Shown here: positions 7,425 through 15,721 of the stretch, one piece after another
Layout of the letters: each line of letters opens with the position of its first letter
How positions within the stretch are numbered: position 1 is the stretch's first letter
Source of the DNA: Sphingomonas endophytica
GTDB taxonomy: Bacteria; Pseudomonadota; Alphaproteobacteria; Sphingomonadales; Sphingomonadaceae
Direction of reading: 5' to 3'
Length of the DNA stretch: 33,389 bases
Assembly (NCBI RefSeq): GCF_001476895.1
Contig: NZ_LDTB01000062.1
Location: 1 to 33,389 of the forward strand
Translations under genes and position numbers: made by a program
The notes under the pieces: model-generated
What the model was told of the DNA's origin: nothing
The model's database searches: none
The model's input: only the letters and a program-made list of their open reading frames with translations

Positions 7425-9899
7425 ATGTCCCCCATTACGCTCACCGCACCGCTGGAGGGTTGGGCCGGTCCGCTCGACGACGTGCCCGATGCGGTGTTCG
7501 CGGAGCGGATGCTGGGCGACGGGCTGTCCATCGACCCGACCGGCGACACGTTGGTCGCGCCGTGCGATGCGGTGGTGCTGACGGTGCAGCCGACCGCCCA
7601 TGCGATAACCCTGCGCAGCCCCGAGGGCGCGGAACTGCTGATCCATATCGGGCTGGACACGGTGACGCTGGGCGGGCGCGGGTTCGAGATGCTGGTGGCG
7701 GCGGGCGACACGGTAACGCGTGGCCAGCCGCTGATCCGCTTCGACCTCGACCTGATCGTGCGCGAGGCGCGCGCGGCGGTGACGCCGGTCGTCGTGACCA
7801 ATGGCGAGGCATTCGCGATCAGGACGCGCGCCGCGCCGGGGATGGTCGCGACCGGCGACGCCTTCGTGACGCTCTCTCCGTTGGCGCAAACGGCGATACA
7901 AGCGGCGGGCGACGGCCCCAGCGCCGCGCGCACGATCACCGTGCCGTTGCCGCACGGCATCCACGCGCGCCCGGCCGCCCGGATCGCCGAGGTGGCGAAG
8001 GGCTTCAACGCGGCGGTAACGCTCGCCAAGCAGGGCGCGGCCGTCAGTGCGAGCAGCCCGGTCGGCATGCTGTCGCTGATCGTCGCGCACAACGACGAGC
8101 TGACGATCGCCGCGACCGGCCCGCAGGCCGAAGCGGCGGTCGCGGCAGTCGCCGAGCTGATCCTCCACGGTATCGAGGAAGAGCCTGCGGCCCCTGCCCG
8201 CGCCGCGCCGGAGCGCCCGACCGACGTGCCCGAGGGCGCGATCGCGGGCGTCACCGCCGCGCCGGGCCTCGCGATCGGCACCGTCGCGCGCTGGGACGTG
8301 CAGGATCTCGACGTGCCGTCCGAGGGCTGCGGGATCGCGGCGGAGGAAGCCGCCTTCACGCAGGCCTGCGCCGCGCTATCGTCGGAATTGGCCGCCAAGG
8401 CCGCCGCCGCGAGCGGCCCGCTGCGCGCGATCCTCGACGCGCATGCCGCGATGCTCGGAGACGACGCCTTGCTCGGTGCCGCGCGCGCCGCGATCGCCGC
8501 CGGGCATAGCGCCGCCCATGCGTGGCGCGCCGCGATCCGTCCGCAGGCCGATGCCTTGCGCGCGGGGGGCGACGCCCGCCTCGCCGAGCGCGCCGACGAC
8601 ATGCGCGATCTGGAGCGCCAGTTGATCGGGCGCCTGATGGGCGTCGAGGACAGCGGCGTCACGTTGCCCCAGGGCGCGATCCTCGTCGCCGAGGACCTGC
8701 TGCCGTCGCAATTCATGGCGCTCGATCTCGACCGGCTCGCCGGGCTGGCGATCGTGAAGGGCGGGCCGACCTCGCACGTCTCGATCCTCGCCGCCGCGCG
8801 CGGCGTGCCGACGCTGGTCGCGTTGGGTGATCCCCTGCGTCACGTGCCGGTCGCCGCGCGCGTCATCCTCGACGCCGGTGCCGGGCTGTTCCACGCCGCG
8901 CCCTCGCCCGAGACGCTGGCCGATGCGGAGGCGCGCGTCGCCACCGCCGCGACCCGCCGCGCCGATGCGCTCGCCCGCGCGGGCGAGGAATGCCGCACCG
9001 CCGACGGCACGCGGATCGAATTGTTCGCCAATTGCGGCTCGCCCGCGGACGCCGCCTTTGCAGTGAAGAACGGCGCGGAGGGCTGCGGCCTGCTGCGCAC
9101 CGAATTGCTGTTCCTCGACCGCGACACCGCGCCCGACGTCGCCGAACAGACCGCCGATTACCAGGCGGTCGTCGATGCGCTGGACGGTCGTCCGCTGATC
9201 GTCCGGCTGCTCGATATCGGCGGCGACAAGCCCGCGCCCTATCTGCCGATCGAGGGCGAGGAAAACCCGGCGCTGGGCCTGCGCGGCGTGCGCGTGGTGC
9301 TGGCGCATCCGCAGATCCTGGAGGATCAGCTCACCGCGATCCTCGCTGTCCGCCCGCTGGGCCGCTGCCGGATCATGGTGCCGATGATCGCGGGCGTCGA
9401 CGAATTGCTCAAGGTGCGCGCGGTGCTCGACCGGCTGACCGGCGGCGCGCGCGATGTCGAGCTGGGCGTGATGGTTGAGACGCCCGCCGCCGCGATCGGT
9501 GCCGATCTGATCGCCGCGCACGCCGATTTCCTGTCGATCGGTACCAACGATCTGACCCAATATACGCTCGCCATGGATCGCGGCAACGCGGCGGTGGCGG
9601 GCGCGCTCGACGGGTTGCATCCGGCGGTGCTGCGGCTGATCGGCGAGACGGTGCGCGGTGGCGCGTTGCGCGAACGCTGGACCGGCGTGTGCGGCAGCCT
9701 AGCGTCCGATCCGCTCGCGGTGCCGATCCTGCTTGGCCTCGGCGTCACCGAATTGTCGGTCGCCCCGGCGGCGGTGCCGGAAATCAAGGCGCTGGTCCGC
9801 GACCTCAACCTGGCGGCGGCGCGCGATCATGCCCGCGCCGCGCTCGCCTGTCCGGACGCCAGCGCCGTCCGCCGCCTCGCACGGGAGTTCGCACGATGA
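7425..9899 (+). CDS. nagF: PTS EIIA-HPr-EI fusion protein, GlcNAc system
   Basis: This 824-residue cytoplasmic phosphocarrier combines three PTS proteins. Residues about 1-150 are a glucose-type EIIA with phospho-His74 (LLIHIGLD). About 167-250 are HPr with His180 (HGIHARPAA). About 265-824 are Enzyme I with His451 (GGPTSHVSILAAARGVPT) and the C-terminal Cys756 (GVCGSLASDP). It should carry phosphate from PEP to the IIB domain of the next gene product. The domain order matches NagF of Pseudomonas. ATG 7425 with GGAG at 7415-7418 was chosen over an upstream TTG at 7407. The stop overlaps the nagE start (ATGA). All phosphorylation residues are present, so the relay looks functional. Confidence 0.93.
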   Translation: MSPITLTAPLEGWAGPLDDVPDAVFAERMLGDGLSIDPTGDTLVAPCDAVVLTVQPTAHAITLRSPEGAELLIHIGLDTVTLGGRGFEMLVAAGDTVTRGQPLIRFDLDLIVREARAAVTPVVVTNGEAFAIRTRAAPGMVATGDAFVTLSPLAQTAIQAAGDGPSAARTITVPLPHGIHARPAARIAEVAKGFNAAVTLAKQGAAVSASSPVGMLSLIVAHNDELTIAATGPQAEAAVAAVAELILHGIEEEPAAPARAAPERPTDVPEGAIAGVTAAPGLAIGTVARWDVQDLDVPSEGCGIAAEEAAFTQACAALSSELAAKAAAASGPLRAILDAHAAMLGDDALLGAARAAIAAGHSAAHAWRAAIRPQADALRAGGDARLAERADDMRDLERQLIGRLMGVEDSGVTLPQGAILVAEDLLPSQFMALDLDRLAGLAIVKGGPTSHVSILAAARGVPTLVALGDPLRHVPVAARVILDAGAGLFHAAPSPETLADAEARVATAATRRADALARAGEECRTADGTRIELFANCGSPADAAFAVKNGAEGCGLLRTELLFLDRDTAPDVAEQTADYQAVVDALDGRPLIVRLLDIGGDKPAPYLPIEGEENPALGLRGVRVVLAHPQILEDQLTAILAVRPLGRCRIMVPMIAGVDELLKVRAVLDRLTGGARDVELGVMVETPAAAIGADLIAAHADFLSIGTNDLTQYTLAMDRGNAAVAGALDGLHPAVLRLIGETVRGGALRERWTGVCGSLASDPLAVPILLGLGVTELSVAPAAVPEIKALVRDLNLAAARDHARAALACPDASAVRRLAREFAR

Positions 9900-11596
9900 A
9901 ATCGATCCTCGGCAAACTCCAGCCGCTCGGCCGCGCGCTGATGCTGCCGATCGCGGTGCTGCCGATCGCGGGCCTGTTGCTGCGGCTCGGCCAGCCCGAC
10001 CTGCTGGACATCGCGTTCGTCAGCGCGGCGGGCGATGCGATCTTCTCGCACCTCGGCCTGTTGTTCGCGATCGGCGTCGCCACCGGCTTCGCGCGCGACG
10101 GCAACGGCGCGGCGTGTCTGGCCGGCGTGGTCTGCTTCCTCGTCGCGACCGAAGCGTCGAAGGTGCTGCTGTCGGTCCCGCCGGAGACGACCGCCGGGCT
10201 GACCGGCCCCTCCGCCGACCTGGCCATCGCGGCGTGGAAGGCCAAGGCGATCGCGCGGCTCGACGTGCCGACCGGCATCATCTCCGGGCTGGTCGGCGGA
10301 TTGTTCTACAATCGCTTCTCGACGATCAAGCTGCCGGAATATCTCGCCTTCTTCGGTGGTCGCCGCTTCGTGCCGATCGTCAGCGGGCTGGCGGGGCTGG
10401 TGCTCGCCGTCCTGATCGGCACCGGCTTCGCCACGATTGCGGGCGGGATCGACCAGCTCAGCTACGGCATCGCCGCCTCGGGTGGCGCGGGGCTGTTCCT
10501 GTTCGGGCTGCTCAACCGGCTGCTGCTCGTCACCGGGCTGCACCACCTGCTCAACAATATCGTGTGGTTCGTGATGGGCGACTATCACGGCACCACTGGC
10601 GACCTGCGGCGCTTCTTCGCGGGCGATCCGACCGCGGGGGCGTTCATGGCGGGGTTCTTCCCGGTCATGATGTTCGGGCTGCCCGCCGCCTGCCTCGCGA
10701 TGTACCATGCCGCGCTGCCGGAACGGCGCAAGGCGATCGGGGGCATGCTGTTCAGCCTCGCGCTGACCTCCGCGCTGACCGGCGTGACCGAGCCGATCGA
10801 ATTCAGCTTCATGTTCCTCGCGCCCGTTCTCTACGCGGTTCACGCGGTGCTGACCGGCGTGTCGATGGCGCTGATGAACGCGCTCGGCGTGAAGCTGGGC
10901 TTCGGGTTTTCGGCCGGGCTGCTGGATTACGTCCTGAACTTCAACCGCGCGACGAAGCCGCTGCTGCTGATCCCGGTCGGCGCGGTCTATTTCGCGCTCT
11001 ATTACGGGCTGTTCCGCTTCTTCATCGCGAAGTTCGACCTGAAGACGCCGGGGCGCGAGCCGGTCGAGGCGGGTGCGCCGACGGCGGTCGCGGCGGGCGA
11101 GCGTGGCGCGGCCTTCGCCCGCGCGCTGGGCGGCGCGGCGAACCTGACGGAGGTCGGCGCGTGCACCACCCGGCTGCGCCTCAACGTCCGCGACCAGCAG
11201 GCGGTCGACGATGCCGCGCTGAAGGCGCTGGGCGCGCGCGGGCTGATCCGTCCGTCGAACACCGCCTTGCAGGTCGTGCTCGGCCCGATCGCCGATGTCG
11301 TCGCGGTCGAGATCCGCGATGCGCTGGCAGCGGGCGGGGTCGCGGTCGCCGCCGCGCCGGTCGCGGAGCCGGTCGACGACGCGCCGGTCGCGCTGTCGCC
11401 GGCGGTGCTGAAGATGCTGGGCGGCGCCGCGAACGTGCGCGAGGCGAGCGTTCATCCGGGTCGCGTGCGCGTGGCGCTGGCGAGCGGGACGGTCGATGAG
11501 GCGGCTCTGCGAAACCTCGGCGTTCGCGCGGTCGCACGTCCGGCCGACGGGACGTTGCACCTGCTCGTGGCGGATACCGCAGCGCTGACAGCGTAA
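9896..11596 (+). CDS. nagE: PTS EIICB permease for N-acetylglucosamine, with extra degenerate IIB domain
   Basis: This 566-residue inner-membrane protein imports and phosphorylates GlcNAc. Residues about 1-385 form the multi-helix EIIC domain with the substrate-site motif LTGVTEPIEFSF (Glu299). Residues about 405-478 are EIIB with phospho-Cys423 in GACTTRLRLNV. Residues about 500-566 repeat the IIB fold (LKMLGGAANVRE, then DEAALRNLGVRAVARP), but the CxTRLR loop reads VHPGRVRV, so the cysteine is lost. There is no IIA domain, which nagF supplies instead. Start ATG 9896 overlaps the nagF stop and has GGGAG upstream. Specificity for GlcNAc rests on sequence type and operon context. Glucose is the main alternative. 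Confidence 0.9.
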   Translation: MKSILGKLQPLGRALMLPIAVLPIAGLLLRLGQPDLLDIAFVSAAGDAIFSHLGLLFAIGVATGFARDGNGAACLAGVVCFLVATEASKVLLSVPPETTAGLTGPSADLAIAAWKAKAIARLDVPTGIISGLVGGLFYNRFSTIKLPEYLAFFGGRRFVPIVSGLAGLVLAVLIGTGFATIAGGIDQLSYGIAASGGAGLFLFGLLNRLLLVTGLHHLLNNIVWFVMGDYHGTTGDLRRFFAGDPTAGAFMAGFFPVMMFGLPAACLAMYHAALPERRKAIGGMLFSLALTSALTGVTEPIEFSFMFLAPVLYAVHAVLTGVSMALMNALGVKLGFGFSAGLLDYVLNFNRATKPLLLIPVGAVYFALYYGLFRFFIAKFDLKTPGREPVEAGAPTAVAAGERGAAFARALGGAANLTEVGACTTRLRLNVRDQQAVDDAALKALGARGLIRPSNTALQVVLGPIADVVAVEIRDALAAGGVAVAAAPVAEPVDDAPVALSPAVLKMLGGAANVREASVHPGRVRVALASGTVDEAALRNLGVRAVARPADGTLHLLVADTAALTA

Positions 11597-11606
11597 GCCG
11601 CACCGT

Positions 11607-11640
11607 CATCGTCATCCCCGCGAAGGTGGGGATGACGATG
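11607..11640. repeat. REP-like palindrome / possible bidirectional stop
   Basis: A perfect 13-base inverted repeat (11607-11619 with 11628-11640, arm CATCGTCATCCCC) surrounds an 8-base loop. It sits between the convergent ends of nagE and the GntR gene. It has no T run, so it is not a textbook terminator, but a stem of this strength between convergent genes may stop or protect both transcripts. It resembles the palindrome at 141-180. Confidence 0.6.
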
Positions 11641-11660
11641 GGGCGGGATGGCGGCGGCCT

Positions 11661-12404
11661 CTACAGGTCCGACAGTTCCGCCACGAAGTCATAGGCATCG
11701 CCGCGATAATAGGACCGCGTGAACTCCACCGCGCGGCCGTCACGGCGGAAGCCGCGCCGCTCGATCAGCAGCCCGGCATGGCCGGTTTCGACCCCCAGCA
11801 TCTTGGCATGTTCCGGCCCGAACGGCACCGCGCGCAAGCGTTGCAGCGCGCGCACCGGGCGGCTGCCGGCCTTGTCGAGCGCGGTGTAGAGCGAATCCTC
11901 CACCGCCTCGACCGACGGCAGGCAATAGCCGGCGATGGTCGACATCTCGAGCGCCATCGGCTCGTTGTCGGCATGGCGGATGCGCTGGAACCGGAACACC
12001 GGCGCACCGGGCGACAGGCCCAGCGCCATGCTCTCTTCGGGGCTCACCGTGCTGGCGACGCGGCTGACCCAGCTACTCGACGCGGTCTTCCCGCGCGCTG
12101 CCATATCCTCCGAGAAGGACGACAGTTTCGAGAAGCTCTTCTCGACGCGCCCGGCGACGAACGTCCCCGCGCCACGCCGCCGGGTCAGCAGCCCGTCCTC
12201 GACCAGCCCGCCGATCGCCTTGCGCACGGTGATCCGCGACACGTCATATTCGGTCGCCAGGTCGCGCTCGGCGGGAATGGCATCGCCCTGCTTCAGGATG
12301 CCGCCGCCGATCGCCTCCCGGATCACCTGTTGTAGCTGGAGGTAGAGCGGCGCCGCATTCCCCTCGCGAAACCGTCCCACCTCGTCCGAAAAGGCCATCG
12401 GCAT
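11661..12404 (-). CDS. GntR/HutC-family transcriptional regulator, likely GlcNAc repressor
   Basis: This 247-residue regulator has an N-terminal winged helix-turn-helix of the GntR family (about residues 15-80: PLYLQLQQVIREAI, IPAERDLATEYDVSRITVRKAI, LLTRRRGAGTFV). A C-terminal UTRA effector domain follows (about 100-240: FRFQRIRHADNEPMALE through FTRSYYRGDAYDFVAEL). Relatives such as NagR/YvoA and NagQ bind phosphorylated amino sugars and control GlcNAc genes. AGGGAAGGG precedes the ATG at 12404; a second ATG two codons in is an alternative. It is convergent with nagE and divergent from the second TonB receptor. It is the only regulator in the catabolic region and is the natural candidate to bind the ACCAA/TTGGT sites, but this is inferred. 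Confidence 0.88.
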   Translation of the reverse strand: MPMAFSDEVGRFREGNAAPLYLQLQQVIREAIGGGILKQGDAIPAERDLATEYDVSRITVRKAIGGLVEDGLLTRRRGAGTFVAGRVEKSFSKLSSFSEDMAARGKTASSSWVSRVASTVSPEESMALGLSPGAPVFRFQRIRHADNEPMALEMSTIAGYCLPSVEAVEDSLYTALDKAGSRPVRALQRLRAVPFGPEHAKMLGVETGHAGLLIERRGFRRDGRAVEFTRSYYRGDAYDFVAELSDL

Positions 12405-12769
12405 CCCTTCCCTGTTGATCGCGGCGCCGTTCCCCTTTGCACCCCGTGAACGGGATCGTATCCAAAGCGTCCGGATGTAACAATCCGCAAGCCCACCTAC
12501 GTACCTTTGTCACGCTGGTGGGACTGCGCGCCATCTTGATGGCCGGTGCCACCCATGTCTCCTGAAAGACACACTTTCCGCAAAACGGTAAAAAATTCTT
12601 TTGCCCGTGAAACTTTTCCGTAACAGAGTATGTCCGCGCTGATCCAAATTGGTTACAGGACCAGTTTAGGACCGACGAAGACAGCGGTGACAGGCGTCAT
12701 CGGATCGTCGTCGCGGCCCGGATCTATCACGCGACCCGGTCGGTGCCGGGCCTATGAGGGGGATTACCC
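12405..12769. other. Intergenic control region between GntR gene and TonB receptor
   Basis: This 365-base stretch holds no supportable gene. It must contain the promoters of the divergent GntR and receptor genes. An AT-rich patch around 12570-12640 contrasts with the GC-rich surroundings and is the likely promoter zone for the receptor; I could not fix a convincing -35/-10 pair. The compound putative operator at 12646-12678 follows it. A small TGAC-AGGC-GTCA palindrome at 12688-12699 is of unknown meaning. The GntR-side part shows only a weak CCAAAGCG element near 12463, too poor to call. Confidence 0.6.
12646..12678. promoter_or_regulatory. Putative compound GntR operator, site 4
   Basis: TTGGT-TACAGG-ACCAG (12649-12664) is an inverted repeat with a six-base spacer; the eight-base arms AAATTGGT and ACCAGTTT differ at one position. 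It overlaps a second unit, ACCAG-TTTAGG-ACCGA (12660-12675), so that AGGACC recurs at 12657 and 12668 with an 11-base period, about one helical turn. The position about 90-120 bases ahead of the receptor ATG suits an operator near the transcription start. Confidence 0.5.
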
Positions 12770-15586
12770 ATGCGCTTGCGCTCGATGATGCTGATGTCCA
12801 CCGCGCTGTTCGGGTTCGCCCATGTGGCGCAGGCGCAGGAGACGGCGCCGCCCGCGAACACGGCGCCCAGCGGAGCGGCGGACGACACCGGCGAGGATAT
12901 CGTCGTCACCGGCTATGCCGGCAGCCTTCGTCAGGCGATCGAGCTGAAGCGCAACGCCAACGCGGTCGTCGATGCGATCTCGGCCGAGGACATCGGCAAG
13001 TTCCCCGACCGCAACGTCGCCGAATCGCTGGCGCACATCCCCGGCGTGTCGATCGACCGCCGTTTCGGCGAGGGTGAGAAGGTCGCGATTCTCGGCACCG
13101 ACCCGGCACTGAACCGCATGCTGCTCGACGGCCACGCGCTGGCGTCGGCCGACTGGGGCGGCAACGACAACGATCCGTCCAGCCGCACCTTCAACTACTC
13201 GCTGCTGGCGCCGGAACTGGTCGACCGGCTGGAGGTGTACAAGTCCCCCGAAGCGCGTCTGGAAGACGGCAGCCTGGGCGGCACGGTCATTGTGCGCACG
13301 CGCCGTCCGCTGGAACTGGACGCCAACTCGCTGTTCGCGTCGGGCGGCTATACCTACAACGACCGTTCGGAGAAGGGCAGCGTCCGCGGCTCGGGCCTGT
13401 ACAGCTGGAAGAACGCCGACGAAACCTTCGGCGTCCTGATCGCCGGCACCTATGACAAGCAGCAGCTGGTGCGCGCCGGTGTCGAATTCTTCGGCTACGA
13501 GAAGGCCGACGCGCGCTTCTTCCAGACCGTCAACGACGCCGACGGTAACCCGACCCGCGATTCGGCGGGCAACGCCATTCTGGTCCGCGACGCCAGCGGG
13601 CAGCCGCTGTTCAAGAACCCGTCGGCGACCGTCTCGGGCGGTACGCGCAACGATCTGGCGAATGCGGTGCTGCCGTTCGGCATCAACTACGCCTATTTCC
13701 AGCAGAAGCGCGAGCGGACCAGCATCTCGGGCACGGTGCAGTATCGCCCGGCCAGCAACCTGACGCTGACGCTGAACGGCCTGCACATCGACGGCGACTA
13801 CAACAATTACAGCCAGTCGATGTACACCATTCCGGGCGCATGGAGCGGTCAGGACCTGCAGTCGGCGACGGTCAGCAACGGCGTCGTCACCAATGCCGCG
13901 TTCGGCGCGGCGACCAGCCAGCGCAACGCGCAGCTCGATACGCTGGTCCGCAGCACCAAGCTGAAGACCGACAATCTCAATTTCTTCGCCGACTGGGAAG
14001 GTGACGACGGCGCGAAGGTGTCGTTCCTGGGCGGCTGGAGCAAGGCGACCGGCGGGCGTAACCCCGAATATCTCTTCAACGTGCAGACCAAGCTGCCGTT
14101 CAGCTATGCGATCACGTCGAATTCGGCAGAGGTCAACTACACCGGCGACCTGACCAATCCGGCCAATTACTTCACCAACCCCAGCAATCAGCTGGTGACG
14201 ATCGAGGGCCGTCCGTTCAACGTCAACGGCGCGCAGCTCAATGCCGCGCAGATCGGCGGCCTGGACTACAGCGTCACGACTGACCGCGACATCTTCGGCG
14301 GGTTCGACGCGACGGTGCCGCTTGGCGACGGCTTCTTCAAGCAGATCCTGATCGGCGCGCGGATCACCGATCACGTCAACAAGATCGACGCGCGCGGCGT
14401 GAACACCTACCTGACCAGCTCGAAGCTGGGCAATCAGCTGGGCGTGACCACGCTGACAACGCCGGACGGCATCTTCGACGGTACCGGCGGTTCGGGGTCG
14501 GCGACCAAGTACCTCAACCTGCCGCAGCAGTCGGTGATCGACATTCTGGCGAACAGCATCAACACCCCGCTGTTCACCAAGGTCGGCGGCTCGACCCGTG
14601 TCGAGGAGCGGACGGCGGCCAGCTATGTCCAGGTCAATTTCGACCAGGGCGGGCTGCGCGGTAACGTCGGCGGACGTCTGGTCTATACCCGTGACGTCTC
14701 CTTCTATGCGCTGTCGCTGCCCACCAAGGCCAACCCGAACCCAACGCCGGTGCCGACCAGCACCGCGACCGATTACCTGAAGTTCCTGCCGGCGCTGAAC
14801 GTGGCGTATGAAGTTTCGCCGCAGTTCATCGTTCGCGGTGCGGCCGCCAAGGTGATCTCGCGTCCGCGCTATCAGGATCTGGCGGCGTCGATCTCGCAGA
14901 ACGACACCACGCTGGATGCTGGCGGCGGCAACCCGAATCTGAAGCCGTACGAGTCGACCAACTACGAAATCACCGCGGAATTCTATCCGCGCGCCGGTGC
15001 GCTGCTTTCGCTCGAACTGTATCGCCGCGAGATCAGCAACTATATCGTCTCGACGTCGATCCCGAACCAGAGCTTCTTCAACTCGCTCGAAGGCCGGGTG
15101 GTCAGCACCTATCGCGTGACCAGCCCGATCAACGCCGGCAAGGCGAAGGTCAACGGCGTGCTGGTCAACGGGCAGGCGGAGATCTGGGGCGGCTTCGGCA
15201 TCCAGGCGAACTACGCCTATCAGGACAGCTCGACCTCGGTCATCCCGGGCGTCACCGGCTCGCTGAACCTGCCGTATCTGTCGAAGCATACGGTCAACGT
15301 GATCCCCTATTTCGAAAAGGGGCCGTTCCAGGCGCGCGTCAGCTACAATTATCGCTCGGCATACTTCCGCGCGCTGGGTCGCCTGAACTCGCTCGACTCG
15401 GTCGCGCCGTACAGCCAGCTCGACGCCTCGGCCTCACTGGCGCTGACGAAGAACATCTCGATCACGCTCAACGCGCAGAACCTGCTGGACGAAACCTACA
15501 TCCAGTACAACGGCACCCGCGACCGGCCGTCGGCCTTCTACAAGAACGGCCGCACCTATGTCGCGAGCGTCTCGTTCCGCCTGTAA
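12770..15586 (+). CDS. TonB-dependent receptor, Xanthomonas/Caulobacter oligosaccharide type
   Basis: This 938-residue outer-membrane receptor has a signal peptide at about 1-23 (ends HVAQAQ), a TonB box near 43-50 (DIVVTGY), a plug domain (about 55-185) with AISAEDIGKFPDRNVAES, and a beta-barrel ending in SVSFRL. The SLRQAIELKRNANAVVDAIS segment and the plug motifs are typical of the large receptor subfamily tied to oligosaccharide uptake in Xanthomonas, Caulobacter and sphingomonads. ATG 12770 follows a GAGGGGG ribosome site. It lies between the GlcNAc operon with its regulator and the glycosidase run, has a compound putative operator upstream and a terminator downstream. Uptake of N-glycans, glycopeptides or GlcNAc oligomers is the likely role; the exact ligand is unknown. 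Confidence 0.93.
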   Translation: MRLRSMMLMSTALFGFAHVAQAQETAPPANTAPSGAADDTGEDIVVTGYAGSLRQAIELKRNANAVVDAISAEDIGKFPDRNVAESLAHIPGVSIDRRFGEGEKVAILGTDPALNRMLLDGHALASADWGGNDNDPSSRTFNYSLLAPELVDRLEVYKSPEARLEDGSLGGTVIVRTRRPLELDANSLFASGGYTYNDRSEKGSVRGSGLYSWKNADETFGVLIAGTYDKQQLVRAGVEFFGYEKADARFFQTVNDADGNPTRDSAGNAILVRDASGQPLFKNPSATVSGGTRNDLANAVLPFGINYAYFQQKRERTSISGTVQYRPASNLTLTLNGLHIDGDYNNYSQSMYTIPGAWSGQDLQSATVSNGVVTNAAFGAATSQRNAQLDTLVRSTKLKTDNLNFFADWEGDDGAKVSFLGGWSKATGGRNPEYLFNVQTKLPFSYAITSNSAEVNYTGDLTNPANYFTNPSNQLVTIEGRPFNVNGAQLNAAQIGGLDYSVTTDRDIFGGFDATVPLGDGFFKQILIGARITDHVNKIDARGVNTYLTSSKLGNQLGVTTLTTPDGIFDGTGGSGSATKYLNLPQQSVIDILANSINTPLFTKVGGSTRVEERTAASYVQVNFDQGGLRGNVGGRLVYTRDVSFYALSLPTKANPNPTPVPTSTATDYLKFLPALNVAYEVSPQFIVRGAAAKVISRPRYQDLAASISQNDTTLDAGGGNPNLKPYESTNYEITAEFYPRAGALLSLELYRREISNYIVSTSIPNQSFFNSLEGRVVSTYRVTSPINAGKAKVNGVLVNGQAEIWGGFGIQANYAYQDSSTSVIPGVTGSLNLPYLSKHTVNVIPYFEKGPFQARVSYNYRSAYFRALGRLNSLDSVAPYSQLDASASLALTKNISITLNAQNLLDETYIQYNGTRDRPSAFYKNGRTYVASVSFRL

Positions 15587-15613
15587 TATCAGCGGCATTC
15601 CATCTCCCGCCTC

Positions 15614-15648
15614 GGGGTCTCCGTCAGCGACGGAGGCCCCTTTTTTTT
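15614..15648 (+). terminator. Rho-independent terminator after the TonB receptor
   Basis: The stem GGGGTCTCCGTC (15614-15625) pairs with GACGGAGGCCCC (15629-15640) around an AGC loop, with one G-U pair, and is followed by eight T residues (15641-15648). It separates the receptor from the glycosidase genes, so these need their own promoter in 15649-15721. Confidence 0.93.
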
Positions 15649-15671
15649 GCCCCTGCCATGGACGTTCACCG

Positions 15672-15714
15672 TTGCAGCCGGCATGATGGGCCCATACCAA
15701 AACAGGACCAAGGG
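15672..15714 (+). promoter_or_regulatory. Putative promoter and GntR operator (site 5) of the glycosidase operon
   Basis: ACCAA-AACAGG-ACCAA at 15696-15711 repeats the half-site directly with an 11-base period and has the same AGG-ending spacer as sites 2 to 4. It ends against the AGGGAG ribosome site of the GH20 gene. A TTGCAG at 15672-15677 followed after 17 bases by TACCAA at 15695-15700 is a possible but weak -35/-10 pair. If real, the operator would overlap the -10 element, as for a repressor. Confidence 0.4.
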
Positions 15715-15721
15715 AGCAGCG

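Noticed and set aside
12764..15289. 841-codon minus-strand open frame opposite the second TonB receptor
   Set aside because: It is an antisense shadow: Arg/Val/Asp-rich without motifs, while the plus frame has signal peptide, TonB box, plug and barrel.
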